From assembly GCA_937926065.1 (NCBI GenBank), contig CALANM010000196.1, positions 1 to 5,652 on the forward strand: a DNA stretch of 5,652 bases. The letters run 5' to 3'. Made by a program: the position numbers and the translations under genes. Every line of letters starts with the position of its first letter. The stretch's first letter is position 1. The notes beneath the pieces were generated by a model that made no database searches, was not told the DNA's origin, and worked only from the letters and a program-made list of their open reading frames with translations. Below, piece after piece: positions 1-4,944 of this stretch. Source of the stretch: an uncultured Microbacterium sp. Its GTDB lineage: Bacteria; Actinomycetota; Actinomycetes; Actinomycetales; Microbacteriaceae.

Positions 1-115
1 CGAGAAGGCCGAGCCGCTGCCGACCGAGCAGGAGCTGCTGGTGCAGATTCGCGACCTGCTCGAGCAGGGCCAGGCTCCCACGTCGCGCAGCGCGCAGACA
101 CCGCCCGTCGCCTGA
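1..115 (+). CDS. mscL: Large-conductance mechanosensitive channel MscL, C-terminal end (5' partial)
   Basis: Only the last 37 codons are in the window, read from base 2 to the TGA at 113-115. They encode a tail with the core TEQELLVQIRDLLEQ. This matches the cytoplasmic C-terminal helix of MscL, which in E. coli reads TKEEVLLTEIRDLLKEQ, and is preceded by the usual charged, Pro-containing linker (EKAEPLP). In MscL this helix forms a five-stranded bundle below the pore of the homopentamer, an emergency valve in the inner membrane that opens under hypo-osmotic tension. The transmembrane helices lie outside the window. The last dozen residues are Ser/Thr/Pro/Ala-rich and look disordered. The gene converges on the 69-residue minus-strand gene with a 29-base gap. 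The family call rests on one short motif, but that motif is distinctive. Confidence 0.83.
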   Translation, partial: EKAEPLPTEQELLVQIRDLLEQGQAPTSRSAQTPPVA

Positions 116-128
116 TCACCGCGACGGG
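104..128. terminator. Hairpin across the mscL stop codon, possible two-way terminator
   Basis: CCCGTCGC at 104-111 and GCGACGGG at 121-128 are perfect inverted repeats, giving an 8-bp G+C-rich stem with a 9-base loop (112-120) that contains the mscL TGA. It sits at the junction of two convergent genes, where a shared terminator is expected. No T-run follows on either strand, so this is at best the U-tract-less type common in high-GC actinobacteria. The overlap with coding sequence lowers confidence. Confidence 0.35.
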
Positions 129-144
129 TCGGGCTCGACGGGAC

Positions 145-354
145 TCAGTAGTGCGGCGGCACGTCGCGCCGCATCCGCTCGTCGTTCGGACCCGCATCTC
201 CCGATGCCCCGGCCGCACCCGCGGTCGGGGCGTCTTCGTCGTCTTCCGGCGGGAGCTCCGGCGACGGGTCGGTGCCGGGCGCCGGCGTCAGCTTCGCGCG
301 GCGCGACCCGGGAACGCGCACGACACGCTGGCGCTCCGGCTCACTCGGAGACAT
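145..354 (-). CDS. Small disordered charged protein (69 aa), overlapping the helicase-like gene
   Basis: I do not recognise a named family. The ATG at 354-352 lies inside the end of the helicase-like gene, so the two overlap by 14 bases; the arrangement suggests one transcript and translational coupling. No clear Shine-Dalgarno sequence precedes the ATG, which fits coupling. The 69-residue product has a basic N-terminal third (ERQRVVRVPGSRRAK), a Pro-rich acidic middle (SPELPPEDDEDAP), an Ala/Gly linker, and a charged tail, NDERMRRDVPPHY, ending at TGA 147-145. It has no Cys, no hydrophobic segment and no signal peptide, so it should be cytosolic and mostly unfolded. The tail is the most motif-like part and could be a docking peptide. 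The same frame is open upstream to 537, but that part is Arg/Ser-rich antisense-like noise inside the helicase gene, so the overlapping ATG is preferred. Role unknown; a partner of the helicase-like protein is a guess from position. Confidence 0.72.
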   Translation of the reverse strand: MSPSEPERQRVVRVPGSRRAKLTPAPGTDPSPELPPEDDEDAPTAGAAGASGDAGPNDERMRRDVPPHY

Positions 355-3300
355 CGATCGGCTGGGTCGGCTCGTCGGCCGTGGGCGTCTGAGGCTCGAC
401 GCCCAGGATCGACGCGATGCGCGCGGCGACGCCGGCCGGATCGCTGTACAGATCGAACGAGTGCACCCGCACGTAGTGCCAGCCGAGGCGGCGGAGCGTC
501 TGCGGACGCAGGCGCAGCGCCTCGCGCAGCGACTCACCCGTCGTCTCGGGGTCGGTCTCGGCGACGACGGCCTTGCCCTGGTGCTGCGCGACGAGCGGCA
601 GGAGCCCGCGGTAGTCGACGTCGACCGCGATGCCCAGGCGGCGCAGCTGCTGTGCCAGCACGAGGGTCAGCGGATCGGCGAGGTCTTCGAGCCGGGCATC
701 CCGGGCACGGGCGGCGATGCTGCCGAGGATCGACATGAGCGACGCGGCCCCGGACTCCAGGCGCCCCTCGTCGAACGACGACGGCCGGATCGACGACACG
801 ATGACCATCGACCGACGGGCACGCGTCATGCCGACCGTCAGCAGGCGCTCACCGTCGGGCCCCGACAGTGCGCCGAAGTCGCTCAGCACACGGCCGTGCT
901 TGGTGAGCCCGAACCCCAGCGAGAACACGACGCGGTCGCGGCTCTCGGCGGCGGACTCGTCGAGCGTCAGCACGGCGAACGGCTCGGCGGTCTCGCGGCC
1001 CACGAAGTCGGCGACGTCGCTGCGTCCTGCGAAGGCGGCGGCGACCGCGGCGCGCACGCGCTCCGCGTGACGGGCGGATGCCGTGACCACCATGAGCGAC
1101 TCCGTCGGGCGGTTGACCGCATGCTCGACGACGAGCGTCACGACGCGCGCCACCTCGGCATCCGGGCTCTCGACCGCCCCCGTCTCGGGGTCGGGCGTGC
1201 CGGTGCCGCCTTCGACGTAGTCGACGCTGAGGCTACCGCGACCCAGATACGACCCTGCCCACGGGAGCGACACCAGCTCACCGCCGTAGAAGGCGTCGTT
1301 GACCAGCTCGGCGAGGTCTTCGCCGCCGGCGCGGTAGCTGCGGGTGAGCGTCTCGACGGGCACGACCTCGGCCAGCCGCTCGAACACGCTCGTGTCGTCG
1401 AACGGCAGCTCGTACTCGGCATCCGGATCTTCGCTGCGGCCGGCCGCGACGCGGAACGGCGTCGGCTTCTGCGTCACCGGGTCGCCGAACAGCACCGCCT
1501 GACGTGCGCGGCGCAGCGCGGGCGCCGCCTCGGCGAGGCAGATGGCCGCGGCATCCGCGATGATCACGACGTCGAAATGGAAGGTGTCGGGGATCTCGGG
1601 CACGTCGTAGGGCGATGCGATCCACACCGGCGCGAGCGTGCGCATGAGGGTCGGGGCCGCTCCGACGAGCTCCGCCGGCGTTGCGGTGCCGCTGCGCAGG
1701 GCCGCCTTGAGAGCCGCAGCCTCGCCCGCCTCGTCGACGATCGCGATCCTCCAGCGCTTGGCGAGCTCGGAGGCCAGCAACGGGCCGGCGAATGACGCGT
1801 GCGCCTCGTCGACCAGGCGGAAGTCGCGCTCGAGACGATCGACCACGGCGGTGTTGGCGCCGAGGAGCGCGCGATCGGTGCGCAGCATCGCCTCGAGGGC
1901 CGACTGCCACCACGTGAACTCGAACTCGGCGGCGACGTTCTCCTCGGGCACGTGCCGCACCGACAGCTCGGTCAGCAGGCCCTCGAGCCCGAGCTCGGCG
2001 AGCTGGTCGCGCAGCGTCGCTCGCTCGACGAGATTGTCGAAGACATCGGACTCCGCCGCGAGCCCCGACAGCGTCCGCAGCAGCTGAGAGACGGGAAGCG
2101 ATGCGAGCGGCTCCGTGCGGCCGAGAGCCTTGTCGAGAGCCGACAGGTCGGCGTCGACCCGCTGCCATGCCGTGGCGACGTCGTCGAGACCGACGGGGAT
2201 CTCCGGAGTCACGCCCGGCTCCACGAGTCGCTGCCACTGCGTGCGCTGCTGCTGCACGCGCACGAGCGCCTCATGCATGTCTCCGATGTGCATGCCCGGG
2301 CGCACATACTCGCGCGACAGGCGGCGCAGGCGGCGGCGGTTGGCGTTCGACATCGTCGGCGCGTCACGCCGGTGTCCGTGCGCCAGGATCAGCTCGGCGA
2401 GCGGACGCTCGAACACCGTCGGGCTGAAGCGGTCGAGCGAGGCGCGGATGCCCTGCAGCAGCCGCACGTACGCGCCGAGCTCAGCCACGGTCGTGAACGG
2501 CCGCATGCGCGTCTGCGCGATCAGCTCGTAACCGCGCTCCAGGATGCCGGGGACCTCCGTGCGGTGCAGGCGTCCGGCCAGTGCGTGCGCCGAGCGAGCC
2601 GCCTCGGTCGTCGCGAACGAGACCCCGTACCAGGGTGAGTCGTCGGGACCGAAGCGGAACTCGCCGAGCCGGGCGGCATCCGCCAGGGCCGTCGCCGCCT
2701 CAGCCCGGCGGGTGGCGAGGCGCTGGAGCGTCGGCATGTCGAACCGGGTCGTCGCCGACGGCTGCGGCGAGCGCGCGGCGATCGTCGCGAGGGTGCGCAG
2801 CGCCTCGAGCGGCGAGACGCCCAGCTGAGCGTGCCGCTGCGTGAGGGCGCTGCGGTAGTCGCGGAGCACCGTGCGCAGACGCAGCAGCGCGTCGTCGACC
2901 TCGGAGACCTTCGGCGGCACGGCCTTCTCGTTGCGGGCGATCGCGCGGATGAGGTCGCGGTGCAGACGACGCGGCGTCACCGCGAGTCCTGGAAGGCCGA
3001 TCCCCGCGAGGCGGTGGCGCACGCCGTCGAGCGTCGACCGGCGGGCGCTCACGACGAGCACGCGCTTGCCGGACCGCACGAGCTCCCCTACGGCGTTGAT
3101 GACGGTCTGCGTGCCGCCCGTGCCGGGAAGGGTGTGCACGACGAGCGACTGGCCGCCGACGATGCGCGCCAGCACGGCCTCCTGCTCGGCGTCCGCGTCG
3201 AGGAGGAGACGGTCGGAGGCAGGCGACCGGTCGTCAGGGCTGACGACCTCGGGCGCCGCACGCACGAGGCTCAGGGCGTCACGATCGGCGGCGTGACCGG

Positions 3301-4093
3301 CGAGAGCATTGAGCACCGGGTGGTCGAGCACGGCGCAGTCGCGCTCGACGGCAGACGCCACGTCGGCGAAGGTCGACACGACGAGGCGCGGGTGCACGAT
3401 GAAGGTGGGGATGTGGGCCGTCCGCGCGCGGAGGTGGTCGATGACCGGCTGCGGCTTGAACACGCCGTCTTCGTGGGCGAGGGCGGCGAGCGCACGGCCG
3501 TCGACGTCGATGCCGAAGTGGGTGCGGGCGGCGGTGACGAGCTCGGGGTTGATGGCGAAGTCGCCGTGGAGCTTGAGGTCGAAGTCGGAGTGGTGGCGGC
3601 GGATCTGGAGCGGACGCAGCAGCACGGGCGCCGTGTAGACGACGCCGCCGATGCGCCACGTGGCGATGCCGACCGCCAGGTGCACAGTGTCGAGCCCGCG
3701 CGCCGTGCGAAGCTCGACGTCTTTGGCAGCGATGCGCTCGGCCGCCAGACGAGCGGTGCGCAGAGCGACCTCGTCGCGGAAGAGATTGGACAGGAGCGTG
3801 GAGCGGCCCGTGATGAACTGCGGGAGGCTGCCGGGGTGGGCCTTGGTGATGTCGATGCCCGCGTCGCCCTCATCGCCGTAGTGCAGGAGCGTGGAGCGAC
3901 CGCCGAGCTGGGCCGCTTCCTCACGGAGGCGGTTGCGCTCCGGCTCGGCGACGTGCACGACCGTGGTCTCGGGCTCCGCGACCCGGAGGTCGGAGGGGCC
4001 GTGTCTCGCGCCGTCGGTCGCCGGGGTCACGGGAGACACCCGGGAGGGCCGGGTCTCCGTCTCCTCGTGCAGGGTGTCGTTCACACCACGCAC
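341..4093 (-). CDS. DUF4011 / SF1 helicase-like / Vsr-like (MTES_1575-type) protein, catalytic motifs degenerate
   Basis: Residues are numbered from the GTG at 4093 (1250 aa). About 50-205 resembles DUF4011 (core YTAPVLLRPLQIRR at 153-166, then a NPEL...HFGIDV stretch). About 295-1100 is a superfamily 1 helicase core: the DADAEQEAVL segment at 299-308, a Walker A region LPGTGGTQT at 322-330, motif Ia near 343-352, a helical insertion (about 400-820), Walker B region FDVVIIADAAA at 840-850, motif III LFGDPVTQKPTPF at 868-880, motif IV TRSYRA, motif V region 1041-1059, and motif VI TVGMTRARR at 1086-1094. Residues 1136-1232 resemble the Vsr-like endonuclease domain that ends such proteins.

Oddity: Walker A Lys is Gly327, Walker B Asp-Glu is Ala846-Asp847, motif III Gln is Thr874, and motif V is rewritten. 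ATP hydrolysis is therefore unlikely. The frame is unbroken, so this is not a decaying pseudogene.

Start: GGAGG lies 4 bases before this GTG. GTG 4084 (13 bases from GGAGG), GTG 4117 (leaderless) and ATG 4135 are alternatives. Active relatives are often proposed as DNA-processing or defence enzymes. Confidence 0.85.
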   Translation of the reverse strand: MRGVNDTLHEETETRPSRVSPVTPATDGARHGPSDLRVAEPETTVVHVAEPERNRLREEAAQLGGRSTLLHYGDEGDAGIDITKAHPGSLPQFITGRSTLLSNLFRDEVALRTARLAAERIAAKDVELRTARGLDTVHLAVGIATWRIGGVVYTAPVLLRPLQIRRHHSDFDLKLHGDFAINPELVTAARTHFGIDVDGRALAALAHEDGVFKPQPVIDHLRARTAHIPTFIVHPRLVVSTFADVASAVERDCAVLDHPVLNALAGHAADRDALSLVRAAPEVVSPDDRSPASDRLLLDADAEQEAVLARIVGGQSLVVHTLPGTGGTQTVINAVGELVRSGKRVLVVSARRSTLDGVRHRLAGIGLPGLAVTPRRLHRDLIRAIARNEKAVPPKVSEVDDALLRLRTVLRDYRSALTQRHAQLGVSPLEALRTLATIAARSPQPSATTRFDMPTLQRLATRRAEAATALADAARLGEFRFGPDDSPWYGVSFATTEAARSAHALAGRLHRTEVPGILERGYELIAQTRMRPFTTVAELGAYVRLLQGIRASLDRFSPTVFERPLAELILAHGHRRDAPTMSNANRRRLRRLSREYVRPGMHIGDMHEALVRVQQQRTQWQRLVEPGVTPEIPVGLDDVATAWQRVDADLSALDKALGRTEPLASLPVSQLLRTLSGLAAESDVFDNLVERATLRDQLAELGLEGLLTELSVRHVPEENVAAEFEFTWWQSALEAMLRTDRALLGANTAVVDRLERDFRLVDEAHASFAGPLLASELAKRWRIAIVDEAGEAAALKAALRSGTATPAELVGAAPTLMRTLAPVWIASPYDVPEIPDTFHFDVVIIADAAAICLAEAAPALRRARQAVLFGDPVTQKPTPFRVAAGRSEDPDAEYELPFDDTSVFERLAEVVPVETLTRSYRAGGEDLAELVNDAFYGGELVSLPWAGSYLGRGSLSVDYVEGGTGTPDPETGAVESPDAEVARVVTLVVEHAVNRPTESLMVVTASARHAERVRAAVAAAFAGRSDVADFVGRETAEPFAVLTLDESAAESRDRVVFSLGFGLTKHGRVLSDFGALSGPDGERLLTVGMTRARRSMVIVSSIRPSSFDEGRLESGAASLMSILGSIAARARDARLEDLADPLTLVLAQQLRRLGIAVDVDYRGLLPLVAQHQGKAVVAETDPETTGESLREALRLRPQTLRRLGWHYVRVHSFDLYSDPAGVAARIASILGVEPQTPTADEPTQPIDVSE

Positions 4094-4097
4094 GGCG

Positions 4098-4102
4098 CCT
4101 CC
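4098..4102 (-). promoter_or_regulatory. Ribosome binding site of the helicase-like gene
   Basis: GGAGG on the minus strand lies 4 bases upstream of the GTG at 4093 and 13 bases upstream of the in-frame GTG at 4084. It is the only strong Shine-Dalgarno match near the start. It lies downstream of the ATG at 4135 and the GTG at 4117, which argues against those starts. Four bases is tight and thirteen is long, so the choice between 4093 and 4084 is not settled. Confidence 0.55.
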
Positions 4103-4124
4103 ATCTGCTCGCCACACACACGTC

Positions 4125-4153
4125 ACCTTAGGCATCTGTATGGGGCGATTCCC
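4125..4153 (-). promoter_or_regulatory. Candidate promoter of the helicase-like gene
   Basis: Read on the minus strand, GGGAAT (4153-4148) is followed 17 bases later by TAAGGT (4130-4125). TAAGGT fits the actinobacterial -10 consensus TANNNT. The upstream box is a poor match to the housekeeping TTGACA; it resembles the GGAAT-type -35 of ECF/SigH-like factors, though the -10 side does not clearly match that class. Transcription would begin near 4118, giving a leader of about 25 bases that carries the GGAGG at 4098-4102. This was read by eye and the sigma class is speculative. Confidence 0.35.
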
Positions 4154-4314
4154 GTAGCCGCCACAGAGTTTCGCGTGATCAGAGGGCGGTCGGGGCCGTC
4201 CGGGGCGGTCTGCGCGGTGAACGGATGCCGCGAGGGCTCCTCCCCAGCCTTCCGACATGGAAGCCGATTCCCCACCTGGGGCTGCGGACCCGCCGAGTGT
4301 CGGCGGCGGGCAGC

Positions 4315-4320
4315 CATGAT
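4315..4320 (+). promoter_or_regulatory. -10 element of the Ogt-like gene, probable leaderless transcript
   Basis: CATGAT lies 6 bases before the ATG at 4327, keeping the two most conserved -10 positions (A at the second, T at the sixth). That spacing would place transcription start on or next to the A of the ATG. No Shine-Dalgarno sequence precedes this start, which fits a leaderless mRNA, common in actinobacteria. No convincing -35 box is seen. Confidence 0.45.
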
Positions 4321-4326
4321 CTTCTC

Positions 4327-4863
4327 ATGACTTCCGCCGCTTTCTCCGTGCATCCGACGCCCGTCGGAGACGCCCTCATCGTCGTCACCGACGAGGGTCT
4401 CGTGAGCCTCGATGTGCTCGACGCCCCGCAGGAGGCGGCGCTGGAGCACGTGAGCCACGCGCTCTACGCGGTCCCCACCCACGAGCCGGCCGCCACGGCG
4501 CACGTCACGAGACAGCTCGACGAGTACTTCGCGGGGAGGCGACGCGACTTCGATGTGCCCTTCGATTGGCGACTCACTCGCGGGTTCATGCGGGCGGCGC
4601 TCCAGGCGGTCTGCCGAATCCCATATGGCGAGACGGCGTCATACGCGGAGGTCGCCATCAGCGCAGGGTTCCCGGGCGCCAACCGCGCCGCCGGCACCGC
4701 CTGCGCCCGCACGCCCATATCGATCGTCGTCCCGGTCCATCGCGTCGTGCGTGCCGACGGCTCGATCGGTGAATACGGCGGTCATCCCGACCGCAAGCGC
4801 TTCCTCCTCGACCTCGAATCACGGGGCAGGGTAAAGGTCGAGGAGGAGTCGGCGCGCGAGTAG
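4327..4863 (+). CDS. Ogt/MGMT-family alkyltransferase homologue lacking the acceptor cysteine
   Basis: The 178-residue product aligns by eye along the whole length of Ogt-type O6-alkylguanine-DNA alkyltransferases. Residues 7-30 match the N-terminal domain opening (TPVGDALIVVTDEGLVSL). QLDEYFAGRRRDFDVPFD (63-80) leads into the DNA-binding domain, with IPYGETASYAEVA (98-110), Arg finger R120 in NRAAGTA, and the end GEYGGHPDRKRFLLDLE (148-164).

Active enzymes flip out the damaged base and transfer its alkyl group to the Cys of PCHRV. Here the motif is PVHRV: Val137, codon GTC at 4735-4737. The hinge Asn before it is Thr129. His138, Tyr106 and Glu164 remain. The only other cysteines, C96 and C126, are not in the acceptor position. 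Suicide transfer chemistry should be lost while lesion binding may persist, as in ATL proteins. Unlike ATLs, which are roughly 100 residues and usually carry PWHRV, this one keeps the N-terminal domain.

Start: ATG 4327 fits the family N-terminus; the in-frame ATG at 4225 adds unrelated residues. The gene converges with actP. Confidence 0.88.
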   Translation: MTSAAFSVHPTPVGDALIVVTDEGLVSLDVLDAPQEAALEHVSHALYAVPTHEPAATAHVTRQLDEYFAGRRRDFDVPFDWRLTRGFMRAALQAVCRIPYGETASYAEVAISAGFPGANRAAGTACARTPISIVVPVHRVVRADGSIGEYGGHPDRKRFLLDLESRGRVKVEEESARE

Positions 4864-4875
4864 GCCGCGCCGCCG

Positions 4876-4933
4876 GACGGCCCCGGGTGCCACCGTCTCC
4901 GCAGGGGAGCTCGGCCAGGCATCCGGGGCCGTC
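4876..4933. terminator. Long hairpin between convergent genes, probable two-way terminator
   Basis: Arms 4876-4891 and 4918-4933 pair over 16 bp. The only imperfection is G4887 opposite T4922, a G-U wobble in plus-strand RNA. The 26-base loop can fold further: CCG 4893-4895 with CGG 4912-4914, and CTCC 4897-4900 with GGAG 4906-4909. It lies 12 bases after the Ogt-like stop and 11 bases past the actP stop as read on the minus strand, where a shared terminator is expected. Neither side has a T-run, as is usual for actinobacterial terminators. Confidence 0.72.
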
Positions 4934-4944
4934 ATCGGTTCGAA

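Larger units (their letters stand above)
4094..4326. promoter_or_regulatory. Divergent promoter region between the helicase-like and Ogt-like genes
   Basis: This 233-base gap is the longest without a gene. It should hold both divergent promoters. Besides the separately listed elements it contains: an 8-base direct repeat GGGCGGTC at 4184-4191 and 4203-4210, spaced 19 bases start to start; a dyad CTTCC-N5-GGAAG at 4249-4263; a small dyad CCCC-ACCT-GGGG at 4270-4281; and one CGGATGCC copy at 4222-4229. Frames are open across it on both strands, but the translations do not resemble either family's N-terminus. The dyads are candidate operators; I cannot name a regulator. Confidence 0.45.

Noticed and set aside
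272..1795. Long open frame on the plus strand (507 codons), with others at 1799-2638 and 2831-4330
   Set aside because: They lie antisense to the helicase-like gene. The translations are Arg/Gly/His-rich with no recognisable domain, as expected opposite a high-GC gene, while the minus-strand product matches known families along most of its length.
1720..1813. DEAH-like (LVDEAH, residues 760-765) and DEAG-like (IVDEAG, 785-790) strings that could be taken for Walker B
   Set aside because: They sit in the helical insertion before the WIASP segment, in positions that align with charged helices of relatives and not with the beta-strand of motif II. The true strand is FDVVII at 840-845, followed by the expected spacing to motif III.
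341..4093. Calling the helicase-like gene a pseudogene
   Set aside because: The frame is unbroken for 1250 codons, has a ribosome site, overlaps a downstream gene neatly, and the changes are concentrated in catalytic motifs while the rest of the fold is kept.
4094..4258. Longer start for the helicase-like protein at ATG 4258 or ATG 4135
   Set aside because: The extra N-terminal residues are low-complexity and unlike DUF4011 proteins, and the only good ribosome site (4098-4102) lies downstream of both. The extension would also cover most of the divergent promoter region.
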